Positions 1 to 7,497 of a stretch of DNA of 64,000 nt are shown here, piece by piece. Where the stretch lies: assembly GCA_013361525.1 (NCBI GenBank), contig JABFXY010000015.1:1-64000 (forward strand). The letters are read 5' to 3'. A program made the translations under genes and the position numbers. The stretch's first letter is position 1. The number at the start of each line of letters is the position of its first letter. Under the pieces are notes generated by a model. That model did no database searches and had not been told where the DNA came from. It saw only the letters and a program-made list of their open reading frames with translations. This DNA is from Polyangiaceae bacterium (GTDB taxonomy: Bacteria > Myxococcota_A > Polyangia > Polyangiales > Polyangiaceae).

Positions 1-521
1 TCGAAGCCATTCAGATCCATGCCGATGGCTGCGAGCACCTCATCCCCAAATCGCTCTCGCTCTTTGGCTCGCAGCTCCTCGGCCTCGAACCATATGGCGA
101 CGCCGTAAAGTGCCTCGAGAAACTTCGGCGCGAACAGCTCCTGAATCCGCTTCGGATCCCCGGCGGCGCTGCATCCGAGCGTCCGCGCGACCCTGACGAT
201 ATCCATGGTGGCTCTCCGGACGCGGACACGAAACAGCGCACGCATGTCGACGCGAGAGCCATCGCGCGTCGTGAGGGCGTCGCGCCCGAGGGCCTCCACG
301 GCGACGGAATGCATCGAAACGTTCATCTCTTCTGCGAGATGGATCAGCGGGAACACCAGCGTCGTTCGGAAGCTGACCAATGGCTCCGGGTGCCCGATCC
401 TGTTGACCAGGAGAACCGCATCCGGCGGAACACGCCGTCGGCATCCGACGAGCAGTAATCCCCAAACCGCCACGGTGAAGATGCCGACGACGCAGCCGAA
501 GAGGGCTATGGCATGAGTCAC
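1..521 (-). CDS. Flotillin-like SPFH-domain membrane protein (5' part, runs off left edge)
   Basis: The reverse strand encodes about 173 residues from a GTG start at 521, preceded by a GGGGA-type Shine-Dalgarno, and stays open to the window edge. An N-terminal hydrophobic segment (FGCVVGIFTVAVWGLLLVG) is followed by an SPFH core: a VLLV beta strand, a region ending LTTRDG, and the conserved stretch KFLEALYGVAIWFEAEEL, then RFGDEVLAAIGMDLNGF. The last two stretches closely resemble eukaryotic and bacterial flotillins. Flotillins (FloT/YqiK type) scaffold membrane microdomains and are anchored by an N-terminal hairpin or helix. The coiled-coil C-terminal half lies outside the window. An NfeD partner may lie outside the window but cannot be seen. 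Family assignment is by pattern recognition; the start codon is inferred. Confidence 0.75.
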   Translation of the reverse strand, partial: MTHAIALFGCVVGIFTVAVWGLLLVGCRRRVPPDAVLLVNRIGHPEPLVSFRTTLVFPLIHLAEEMNVSMHSVAVEALGRDALTTRDGSRVDMRALFRVRVRRATMDIVRVARTLGCSAAGDPKRIQELFAPKFLEALYGVAIWFEAEELRAKERERFGDEVLAAIGMDLNGF

Positions 522-590
522 GTTCCCATCCCCGGTGCGTTGCGGCTGTGTGGGCGACGAGCGCTCAAGGGGGGTCGCCGCCTCAATCGC

Positions 591-1094
591 TCACGGGGTC
601 GGCTCGCAAGCCGGCTCGTTATTGAAGTTGAAGGTGCAGTCCATGTCGTTCGGACATGCATCGAAGGGGCAGCCGATCACGCAGCGCCCGACCTCTGCGT
701 TGCAATAGACCTCGCCCGGCTCCGTATCGGGACACGTAGGCCCATCCGCGGTGCATTCGACGCTGCAGTAACCGACGGTCGTCGGGAAGCCTTCGAGGAA
801 GGTGCACACGTAGGTGCGGCCTTCGAACGATGGGCACTCGTCCGTGCATTCCATGCCCATCGGCTCGGTGTCCGAGACCGGCGCTCCGCCCATTCCGCCT
901 TGGGAGGTGTCGCCGCCCTGCGAAGGCTCGCCGCCCTGGGAGACGTCGCCGCCGTTGCCACCTTGGGCCGGGCTGCCGCCGTCGGCGCTGCCGCCATTGC
1001 CGCCGGCGGCCCCACTGCCGGTGTCGTCACCGCACGCGACGGTTCCGAAGGTCGAGAGTGCAAACATCGGCGCAATGAAGAAAATGGAGCGCAT
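591..1094 (-). CDS. Small Cys-rich lipoprotein with Gly-rich linker
   Basis: 167 residues. The signal peptide MRSIFFIAPMFALSTFGTVAC ends in a lipobox-like VAC, so the protein is predicted to be a lipid-anchored envelope protein. A Gly/Ser/Gln linker of GGNGG and SQGGE units follows at about residues 25-75, then a compact domain with about ten cysteines (for example TDECPSF, VECTADGPTCP, VIGCPFDACPNDMDC), presumably disulfide bonded. An AAGGAG Shine-Dalgarno lies 8 nt before the ATG at 1094, which decides this start over longer in-frame extensions. Molecular function is unknown. The layout of lipobox, GG-rich linker and Cys-rich head recurs in four other genes of this window. Confidence 0.75.
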   Translation of the reverse strand: MRSIFFIAPMFALSTFGTVACGDDTGSGAAGGNGGSADGGSPAQGGNGGDVSQGGEPSQGGDTSQGGMGGAPVSDTEPMGMECTDECPSFEGRTYVCTFLEGFPTTVGYCSVECTADGPTCPDTEPGEVYCNAEVGRCVIGCPFDACPNDMDCTFNFNNEPACEPTP

Positions 1095-1202
1095 GGCAAT
1101 TCTCCTTAAGAGGGTGTCGATGACGACGTATCGCGGTCTGCCATAGCAGAGCCGAAGAGCCGCAGGCGTCGGCAACGTGCTCGGACAACACGACGCTGGC
1201 TT

Positions 1203-1808
1203 TCAAGGCGCGCATGGATCCTCGGGGAGCGGCTCGGCGCACGGCGCCCAGCCTATGTCGCACCGACATCGAGTCGCCGTCGCCTCGAATGTGTATGGCG
1301 AGTCGGGTTTGCTGTCTTCCACGATCAGCGCGAAACGCTCCGCGTCGCAAGGATCGGCGCGCAGCTCGAGCGTGATGGTCTCGCGCCACGGGTCTCCGCC
1401 GCATTCCACGGACGTGCTGCCGCCGTGGCTGTCCGCGATGATCCTGAAAACCGATTCGGCATTTTCGAGGATCTCGTAATCAGAATTGCGAAAGCACGCC
1501 TTCGCATCGCCGTTGGGGATCGTGAGCATGTAGTGCAGCGCGGACCCATTGCACCCTTCCACCGCATCGAAGAAGAACAACGAGCCGAAGGGGGAGCCAT
1601 CGGAGGTCTCGAGCCGGAACGTGCCCCGCGTGATGTCCGAGCACGCAGGTCCCGGTCCGCAGATCCCCGTGCTCGAGCTCGACGTTTCGCCTCCGCCGGC
1701 TCCGCCTTCACCCGAGCCACCCTCGCCGTCCAGCGTCGTTCGCGCTCCACAGCCGATGCAACCGGCGCACACCAGCAAGAGCAGGGATGAGAGAGAGCCG
1801 TGAGGCAT
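1203..1808 (-). CDS. Putative lipoprotein of unknown function
   Basis: 201 residues. The N-terminus MPHGSLSSLLLLVCAGCIGC is a lipoprotein signal with a CAGC or CIGC lipobox. A Gly/Glu/Ser linker (GEGGSGEGGAGGG) comes next, then a roughly 150-residue domain with six to eight cysteines (CGPGPAC, CRCDIGWAPC, EDPCAP). The beta-rich look suggests a small extracellular domain, but no family was recognised. The start at 1808 is chosen because the hydrophobic stretch begins there; a longer in-frame extension has no signal-peptide character. It is followed on the same strand, after a gap of about 108 nt, by another lipoprotein of the same layout, and is divergent from a small membrane protein starting at 1912. 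Confidence 0.7.
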   Translation of the reverse strand: MPHGSLSSLLLLVCAGCIGCGARTTLDGEGGSGEGGAGGGETSSSSTGICGPGPACSDITRGTFRLETSDGSPFGSLFFFDAVEGCNGSALHYMLTIPNGDAKACFRNSDYEILENAESVFRIIADSHGGSTSVECGGDPWRETITLELRADPCDAERFALIVEDSKPDSPYTFEATATRCRCDIGWAPCAEPLPEDPCAP

Positions 1809-1911
1809 GGCGCTCGCGTAGGCTATGTCCGTCGCGCCGGCCGAGGCGCACAAATCCGCCGTCCTGCGGCGTGACGCGTGGGCTAGAGAGTGGTCTCATT
1901 CGGTACCGACG

Positions 1912-2376
1912 ATGCCGACGTACAGGACCGACGATCGGCCGCATTGCTCTCGTTGCACGACGGCGCTCGCTCAGGAGGATGCGTTCTTCTCCACGAGCGG
2001 GCAGTTGCTTTGCCGTATATGCGCCAACGTCGCTCAGCTCGCCGAGACCGAACGACGAATCGAGATCGACGCAGCGCCGCTGTTGGTGCCCGGTCGCGCT
2101 TGGAACAAGCGCGGTTATTGGGCACTTGCGCCGACCGTCCTCGTCACGGTCGGATGTGTGGTCCAGCTGCTCGAGCACCTGGTCACCGGCGGAAGTTGCT
2201 CCGAGCTCGCCTGCTTGGGCCTCGTGCTTCTACCGTGGTTCGGCATGGCTCTATCGATACCTTGCGGAGTCGCGGCGGTGCTCCTCGTTCCGGAACGGCA
2301 CCGGCTCAGGGTGGCGCTCATCTCTGTCGGTGCGTTCGCCCTGATGCTCGGGACGTGCGCCGCCCCATTGATGTGA
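1912..2376 (+). CDS. Small zinc-ribbon membrane protein
   Basis: 154 residues starting MPTYRTDDRPHCSRC. Two CxxC motifs (CSRC at about 12-15, CRIC at about 34-37) form a likely N-terminal zinc ribbon of the kind found at the cytoplasmic end of many small bacterial membrane proteins. Three hydrophobic segments follow: around ALAPTVLVTVGCVV, ACLGLVLLPWFGMALSIPCGVAAVLLV and VALISVGAFALMLGTCA. The combination suggests an inner-membrane protein with a cytosolic Zn knuckle. No enzymatic motif is visible. An in-frame upstream extension to 1825 is possible but has no evident ribosome-binding site. The gene is divergent from the lipoprotein at 1203-1808 and convergent with the hydrolase that ends at 2411. 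Confidence 0.65.
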   Translation: MPTYRTDDRPHCSRCTTALAQEDAFFSTSGQLLCRICANVAQLAETERRIEIDAAPLLVPGRAWNKRGYWALAPTVLVTVGCVVQLLEHLVTGGSCSELACLGLVLLPWFGMALSIPCGVAAVLLVPERHRLRVALISVGAFALMLGTCAAPLM

Positions 2377-2410
2377 ATGACGACGAGCCGGGCCCCGGAG
2401 ACCGACGCCC

Positions 2411-3355
2411 TCAGGCGGCCCGGGCGACGCGTTGCACGCCACCGAGGCTCGCGCTGTAAAAGGCGTCGAGCTTGTCGACGACCTGGGCGAAGAACGGCTC
2501 GCGATCGTAGAGATCGATGTGCGTCGCGCCGTCGATGATGAACAGCTCGGCGGGAGGCATCGCCTTCGACACGGCGAGCTCGCTGAAATATCGAGTGTCG
2601 GCGTCGTTGCCGGCGATCATCAGAAGCGGCCGCGGGCCGAGCATGTGAATCCCGTCGTATGAGGAAAATTGGGCGATCCGATCGACGCTTCGGAATAGAA
2701 ACAGGTTCGGCGAATGAGGGTGTTGCGCGCGCGGCGTCCGGTAGTACTCGTAACCTTCCGCGTAGAGATCGGGCGTCTTGTCGGTGATCTCGGCTCGTGA
2801 ATTGGGGACGATGGGGTCGAGCCGTGGCGGCTTCCCCGCCGCTTCGTCGTTTCGAGCTTTGGCCGACTCCTCGAGCATCTGGTGTAGGGCGCGTTCGTTC
2901 GAGGTTCCACCGAGGCCCTCCCGGTACAACATGCCCATGTCTGCCGCGCTGACGGTTCCAATCGCCTTGATGCGCAAATCCGTTTGGGCGGCGTAAGGCA
3001 CATATCCTCCCGAGGCGCAGATGCCCAACGCCCCGACCCGATTCGGGTCGACGGATGCGAGCGTACAAAGGTGGGTCACCGCGCTCTTGATGTCTTCCGC
3101 GCGAGCGAACGGGTCTTCCAAGAAGCGAGGTGCACCACCGCTCTCGCCCTGGTACCGAGCGTCGAACGTCAACACCACGAACCCGCGCTCGGAGAGGGCC
3201 TCGGCATATTTGCCGGCAGTTTGCTCCTTCACGCCGCCGAACGGATGGCTCACCACCACGCCGGCGCGCCTGTCACCCTTCTTGTGGTCGTCGGGAACAT
3301 ATAAATGCCCCGCCATGGGGATATCGTCGCTCTTGAACGTCACGTTCGTTCTCAT
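2411..3355 (-). CDS. Alpha/beta hydrolase, YcjY/dienelactone-hydrolase-like
   Basis: 314 residues. Alpha/beta hydrolase features: HPFGG oxyanion region at about 37-41, FDARYQGESGG at about 64-74, and the nucleophile elbow GICASGGY at 111-118. The elbow cysteine (C113) occupies the nucleophile position as in dienelactone hydrolases, with S115 nearby. A late acid (GNDADTRY) and a C-terminal His (DGATHIDLYD) complete a plausible triad. E. coli YcjY and related soluble hydrolases share this elbow; their substrates are poorly known. No signal peptide is visible, so it is predicted cytoplasmic. The gene appears monocistronic: 92 nt separate its start from the stop of the upstream ABC gene, and it is convergent with the small zinc-ribbon gene. 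Confidence 0.8.
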   Translation of the reverse strand: MRTNVTFKSDDIPMAGHLYVPDDHKKGDRRAGVVVSHPFGGVKEQTAGKYAEALSERGFVVLTFDARYQGESGGAPRFLEDPFARAEDIKSAVTHLCTLASVDPNRVGALGICASGGYVPYAAQTDLRIKAIGTVSAADMGMLYREGLGGTSNERALHQMLEESAKARNDEAAGKPPRLDPIVPNSRAEITDKTPDLYAEGYEYYRTPRAQHPHSPNLFLFRSVDRIAQFSSYDGIHMLGPRPLLMIAGNDADTRYFSELAVSKAMPPAELFIIDGATHIDLYDREPFFAQVVDKLDAFYSASLGGVQRVARAA

Positions 3356-3447
3356 GGCGTCTCCTCGCTGCGCCGACCGACGACGCGAAGCCCTCGGCCC
3401 ACCATCCTCCCAGCGCTACAAGGATCGTTCCTGCGAGAGGCGCGACG

Positions 3448-4458
3448 TTATCCAGGAAAGAAACAAGCCACTTGATGCTGTGGATTGTCTCTCACGCTCC
3501 GAAGCGTCGGCGTCTCGACATCACATTTCCCTCGCTCCGCCCGAGGACACCTCGGGTGGAACGCGCAGCCCGGCGGCGGGGCATGCGCGCTCGGCGGCTC
3601 GCCCGCGAGGGCAAGATGTTTCCGGCCACCCTCGGGCCGATCGATCTCGGGTGATGCCTCGAACAGCGCGCGCGTATACGGGTGCAGTCGCCGTTCGGCG
3701 ACGTCGTGGCTTGGACCGATTTCGACGATTTTGCCGAGATAAAGTACGGCCATCCGGTGGCTCACGAGCTCCACCACGCGAAGATCGTGCGAAATGAACA
3801 AGTAGGCGACGTTCTCGTCGTCCTGAATCTCCGACAGCAGATTCAGGATCTGCGCCTGCACCGAGACATCGAGCGCGCTCGTCGGCTCGTCGCAGACGAC
3901 GAAGTCGGGCTTGACCGCGAGGGCGCGCGCGATGGCAATTCGCTGGCGCTGGCCGCCGCTGAGCTCGTTCGGATACCGGTCCATGAAATCGCCGCCGAGG
4001 CCGACGCGCGCGAGCATCTCGGTCGTTCGTGCCTCGAGCTCGGAGCCCTTCGCCAGGCGAAACAGCTCGAGCCCTTCTCCGACGATCTGGCGCACCGTCA
4101 TTCGGGGGTTGAGCGACGAATACGGATCTTGAAAGACGATCTGCATTCGGCGCCGGTGTTTGCGCATCTGGTCGTCGCTCAGGCGCGTAATGTCGACACC
4201 GTCGAAGAGGATGCGTCCGTACGTCGGCTCGATGAGGCGCAGGATCGTCTTGCCGAGCGTCGACTTTCCCGAGCCCGATTCGCCCACGATGCCGAGCGTC
4301 TCACCCCGTTTGAGCGAAAATGTGACGCCCGACAAGGCATGCGCGAGCTCCTTTTTCCTTCCGAGGAGGCCTCGACGCAGGGTGTAGACCTTCGCGAGCT
4401 CGTCGACGCGAACGACGGCTGGTTGTTTCTCTTTCGCGAGATCGACGTCTTGGGTCAC
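3448..4458 (-). CDS. oppF: Oligopeptide/dipeptide ABC transporter ATPase, OppF/DppF type
   Basis: 336 residues. Walker A GESGSGKST at 59-67, Q-loop FQDPYSSLNP at about 109-118, ABC signature ELSGGQRQR at about 165-173, Walker B VVCDEPTS at about 187-194 and an H-loop SHDLRVVE. The C-terminal extension with the PPGCAFHPRCP motif and further cysteines is typical of Opp/Dpp ATPases, where this region carries the oligopeptide-transporter C-terminal domain. Its ATG overlaps the stop of the preceding oppD by 4 nt (ATGA), so the two ATPases are translationally coupled and should form the heterodimeric motor of a peptide importer. No permease (OppB/C) or binding protein (OppA) gene lies nearby. Confidence 0.9.
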   Translation of the reverse strand: MTQDVDLAKEKQPAVVRVDELAKVYTLRRGLLGRKKELAHALSGVTFSLKRGETLGIVGESGSGKSTLGKTILRLIEPTYGRILFDGVDITRLSDDQMRKHRRRMQIVFQDPYSSLNPRMTVRQIVGEGLELFRLAKGSELEARTTEMLARVGLGGDFMDRYPNELSGGQRQRIAIARALAVKPDFVVCDEPTSALDVSVQAQILNLLSEIQDDENVAYLFISHDLRVVELVSHRMAVLYLGKIVEIGPSHDVAERRLHPYTRALFEASPEIDRPEGGRKHLALAGEPPSAHAPPPGCAFHPRCPRAERGKCDVETPTLRSVRDNPQHQVACFFPG

Positions 4459-5477
4459 GCCGCGCCTCGCTCATCCTCGTCGGACGCTTCATCGGCGCCG
4501 GCATAGAGGAAGCAGCGCACGGTGCCCTCGTCGTGCGGATAGAGCGGCGGTCGCTCGGTCGTGCAGCGATCGAACACGCGTGGGCAGCGCGGTGCGAAGC
4601 GGCAACCCGGGGGAAGGTCGTCGAAGCGCGGCGGCGCGCCGCCGAGCACGGGCAGTCGGGGGCCGGGCGCGCCGAGCTTTCGAGCGGCGTGCGCCGAAGG
4701 ATTCGGGATCGAGGCGATGAGCGCTTGGGTGTACGGGTGCGCGGGCGCTCGCACGAGGCTCTCGGTTGCGCGCTCTTCGACGACCTGGCCGGCATACATG
4801 ACGACGACGCGATCGGTCACCTCCGCGACGGTCGCGAGATCGTGCGAGACGAGGACGACGCCCATCTTTCGCGCTTCGCGCTCTTGCATGACGACATCCA
4901 GGATCTGCGCCTCGAGGGTTCGATCGAGAGACGACGTCGGCTCGTCCGCGATGAGCAGGGCCGGCTGCGCGACGAGGGCCATGGCGAGAAGGGCGCGCTG
5001 CTTCATGCCGCCCGAGAGCTCGTGCGGATAGCTGCCGAAGGCACGGCTCGGTGACGGCATACCCACTTTGCCGAGCCAATGCTCGGCGAGCGCTCGCGCT
5101 TCCTTGGAGGAGAGATCGCGATGTAGGCGGACCGCTTCGACGATCTGTGAGCCGATCGTGTAAACCGGATTGAGCGCCGTGGACGGCTCTTGGAACACCA
5201 TTGCGATCCGCGCGCCGCGGATGCGACGCATTTCGCGATCGCGAAGCGTCACGAGATCTCGATTGTCGAATTGGATCGATCCCCGATCGATGCGCGCCCC
5301 GGGAGGAAGCAGGCCGATGACCGAAAACGCGGTAAGGCTTTTTCCGCTGCCCGATTCCCCGACGAGGGCGACCGCGCTCTCCTCGGGGACCGAAAACGAA
5401 ACGCCGTCGACGATGGTCGTCGTGCCCTGAGGCCCGCGGACGCAAACGACGAGCTTTCGGACGTCGAGGAGCGCCAC
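4455..5477 (-). CDS. oppD: Oligopeptide/dipeptide ABC transporter ATPase, OppD/DppD type
   Basis: 340 residues. Walker A GESGSGKS at 40-47, FQEPSTALNPVY Q-loop, signature ELSGGMKQR, Walker B LLIADEPTSSLD and H-loop SHDLATV. The C-terminal Cys-containing PPGCRFAPRCP motif is typical of Opp/Dpp ATPases. The start is a GTG at 5477; its GGAGG Shine-Dalgarno lies inside the last codons of the upstream lipoprotein gene, which stops only one nucleotide away, so translation is probably coupled. Together with the overlapping oppF it should drive peptide import. The upstream partners in the same run are a lipoprotein hydrolase and a DNRLRE-like lipoprotein rather than the usual permease and binding-protein genes. 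Confidence 0.9.
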   Translation of the reverse strand: MALLDVRKLVVCVRGPQGTTTIVDGVSFSVPEESAVALVGESGSGKSLTAFSVIGLLPPGARIDRGSIQFDNRDLVTLRDREMRRIRGARIAMVFQEPSTALNPVYTIGSQIVEAVRLHRDLSSKEARALAEHWLGKVGMPSPSRAFGSYPHELSGGMKQRALLAMALVAQPALLIADEPTSSLDRTLEAQILDVVMQEREARKMGVVLVSHDLATVAEVTDRVVVMYAGQVVEERATESLVRAPAHPYTQALIASIPNPSAHAARKLGAPGPRLPVLGGAPPRFDDLPPGCRFAPRCPRVFDRCTTERPPLYPHDEGTVRCFLYAGADEASDEDERGAA

Positions 5478-5478
5478 G

Positions 5479-6177
5479 CTAGCCTCCGGCTTTCGCTTTC
5501 GGGGCTGCGTCTTCGACCTCCGGCCGGCTGAGATAAAGCTCGAGCTTCGGACCGTTGGACGATCGCGCCAGCGTAACGAGCCGCGCGCCGACCGGATCGG
5601 CGCCGCCGGCCATCAGGGCGAGGCCGTGACCGACGCCGCGCTGCTCGGCGACGAGCGCAGTCACGTCGATGCGAAGGGGTGTGCGGCGTGCCGGCGGGAC
5701 ACGCGCTGCGCCGATCGAAAGGCCGAGCGACGGCGTCCGAGCCCAGCTCACGTTCTCCTTCGACCAGTTGGTGAGGATCGGCGCGACATCGATGTCGATC
5801 GGCGCCGTCGGGCCCGGCGCACTGGGCTCCGGATCGACTACGAGAAACGCGCCGTCGACGACGATGTCGTTCGTCACGTCGGCGTCGAACCCGAGCAGCA
5901 CGACGATGTCACCGGACGCGTTCGACCCGAACGCGGTGACGCGCGCATCTTTCGGGACCTCGCGCGACGAAAGGACGACGACGTCGCGCGCGAGCAAAAC
6001 GACGCGACGGCTCCCGACCGAGACGACGTTTTCACTCGGCGGCCGGCACCGACCGACGATGCACGCATCGCTCTCGGGGCAGTCGGCGCCCGCTTCGACC
6101 GGGGAGCAAGGCGCCGACGACTGCGCGCACGAAGCCGTGAGGAGCGCGAGCGCAGCCGCGTAGCGAACGGAGGTCAT
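5479..6177 (-). CDS. Putative lipoprotein with a DNRLRE/CBM96-like domain
   Basis: About 232 residues. The N-terminus MTSVRYAAALALLTASC has a lipoprotein signal with a TASC lipobox, then a short Cys-rich segment (CSPVEAGADCPESDACIVGRC). The body resembles DNRLRE/CBM96-like beta-sandwich modules: FGSNASGDIVVLLGFD near the start, TNWSKENVSWARTPS in the middle, and RIDVTALVAEQ followed by GLALMAGG and PKLELYLS at the end. Those modules in other bacteria bind polysaccharides or sit in secreted enzymes. An upstream ATG at 6198 overlaps the preceding stop by one base (TGATG) and is an alternative start. It sits between a lipoprotein hydrolase and oppD in a tight same-strand run. Domain call is by motif spacing only. 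Confidence 0.6.
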   Translation of the reverse strand: MTSVRYAAALALLTASCAQSSAPCSPVEAGADCPESDACIVGRCRPPSENVVSVGSRRVVLLARDVVVLSSREVPKDARVTAFGSNASGDIVVLLGFDADVTNDIVVDGAFLVVDPEPSAPGPTAPIDIDVAPILTNWSKENVSWARTPSLGLSIGAARVPPARRTPLRIDVTALVAEQRGVGHGLALMAGGADPVGARLVTLARSSNGPKLELYLSRPEVEDAAPKAKAGG

Positions 6178-6197
6178 CGAGGCCGAGCAAGATAGCA

Positions 6198-7175
6198 TCA
6201 CGAGGGCGGCAAAACCCGCGGCAGCCATTTGTCGAAGGTCTGCTTCACCGTGGCGTCGTGCGCGCGGGGAAGGCTCGGTAGCGGGTCGAGCTCGCGGAGC
6301 GTGCCCTCCTCGGCAGGGTGGGCCTTCACGGCTTTGTCGAACGTCTTCCGAAAGTGGTCGAAGTTGCGATCCCAGGTCGTGGTTTGCCAGGTCACGACGA
6401 CGTGCGTCTTCGGCGGCGCCGATCCGAGCGCTTCGGCGAGCGGCCCGGCCATGCACGTGTCGATCGACATCACCGCGAGCGGCGGCTTCTCCGCGTTGAC
6501 CGCGGCGATGATGCCTCCTTTGTCGCTGCAACCCGCCCCCGAGTGACCGAGCACGACGATCCGACTTTCGTCGACGCCGGCCTTGTCTCCGAGGTTTTCG
6601 AGCACCTGCCGAACGAATTTGTCGTGGTCGAAGATCGGAAAGCTCGAGCCGCCGCTCACGGCGTCTTTCTCGACCGATCCGGGCCCAGCCACGATCGATG
6701 GGGGTATCGTGCCGGCTTCGATCAGCGCCTGTGCGATCAGGCGAACATCTCCCTCGTTGCCGCCGCCGATCCATCGATGCGGGATCAGATCGCGGTTGAG
6801 CCCGTGCATGAAGACGATGAGCGGCACGGGCCCTTTCGCGCGCAGAACCTTCTCGTGAAGGAAGATGCGGCCGGTGTACGCGCGGCTCTTGTTCTTCACG
6901 TCTTTGCCGTCGTACGAAAAGTCGATCGTCTCGCCGAGGAGGCCTTTTTCGTCGCGCGTGAGCGGCGCGATCGCTTTTTCGCTCGCCGTGGCGGACGCGG
7001 TCGCGGGCGACGCCGCAGCCGCTTCCGACGCCGTCGGCGCGGCTGCGACGCCGATCGAAGAAGTCGTTGTGGCGTGACCTTCGGTGGAAGACGTAACCGC
7101 GGGAGCGGGCTCCGGGCGACAGCCCGCGACGAGCAGCAGGGCGAACAAGGGGCGACGCATCGTGAGGCCGATCAT
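6198..7175 (-). CDS. Lipoprotein alpha/beta hydrolase (esterase-like)
   Basis: 325 residues. MIGLTMRRPLFALLLVAGC is a lipoprotein signal peptide ending in VAGC, followed by an Ala/Thr/Ser-rich linker to about residue 65. The catalytic domain shows VFMHGLNRD (oxyanion region), a nucleophile elbow GHSGAGC, a possible acid in SIDTCM and a downstream His. This fits a secreted, lipid-anchored alpha/beta hydrolase of the feruloyl-esterase/poly(3-hydroxybutyrate)-depolymerase-like type, but the substrate is not deducible. A GAGGGG Shine-Dalgarno lies upstream of the ATG at 7175; a second ATG 15 nt further in is possible. It is first in the run leading to the DNRLRE-like lipoprotein, oppD and oppF, suggesting extracellular hydrolysis coupled to uptake. 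Confidence 0.7.
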   Translation of the reverse strand: MIGLTMRRPLFALLLVAGCRPEPAPAVTSSTEGHATTTSSIGVAAAPTASEAAAASPATASATASEKAIAPLTRDEKGLLGETIDFSYDGKDVKNKSRAYTGRIFLHEKVLRAKGPVPLIVFMHGLNRDLIPHRWIGGGNEGDVRLIAQALIEAGTIPPSIVAGPGSVEKDAVSGGSSFPIFDHDKFVRQVLENLGDKAGVDESRIVVLGHSGAGCSDKGGIIAAVNAEKPPLAVMSIDTCMAGPLAEALGSAPPKTHVVVTWQTTTWDRNFDHFRKTFDKAVKAHPAEEGTLRELDPLPSLPRAHDATVKQTFDKWLPRVLPPS

Positions 7176-7233
7176 GCCCGCTACTTCCCCTCGGCTGAAG
7201 AGAAGAGGTATCGTCCCGCGCACCCGACCGACC

Positions 7234-7240
7234 AAGGAGG
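7234..7240 (+). promoter_or_regulatory. Strong Shine-Dalgarno fixing a TTG start
   Basis: AAGGAGG lies five bases before the TTG at 7246. No other start-like codon in this frame has such a site, so it supports TTG initiation of the DUF350 gene. Confidence 0.6.
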
Positions 7241-7245
7241 GGTAC

Positions 7246-7497
7246 TTGCAAGCTTTGGTCTCCGCCGCCGTGACCGGCAATCTCATCGATGAGCTCGTCA
7301 AACCCGTCGTTTACACGCTCATCTTCACGCTGATCGGGATCGTGGTGTTCGCCGCGGCCTTCTTCGTGATGACCAAGGTCGCGCCCTTCTCGATCCGAAA
7401 AGAGATCGAAGAGGACCAGAACACCTCGCTCGGTATCGTGATCGGTAGTGTCATCATCGGCCTCGCCCTCATCATTTCCGCGGCCATCAAGGGCTGA
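7246..7497 (+). CDS. DUF350-family small membrane protein
   Basis: 83 residues, starting at a TTG just after a strong AAGGAGG site. Two hydrophobic helices are obvious: VVYTLIFTLIGIVVFAAAFFVMT and SLGIVIGSVIIGLALIISAAI. The link between them (KVAPFSIRKEIEEDQNTSLGIVIG) carries the acidic E-E-D-Q-N signature of DUF350 proteins, small inner-membrane proteins of unknown function often found next to potassium-channel or stress genes. A longer in-frame extension back to 7084 would run through the divergent hydrolase gene and lacks a ribosome-binding site. The next gene overlaps its 3' end, so the two are probably co-translated. Confidence 0.75.
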   Translation: MQALVSAAVTGNLIDELVKPVVYTLIFTLIGIVVFAAAFFVMTKVAPFSIRKEIEEDQNTSLGIVIGSVIIGLALIISAAIKG

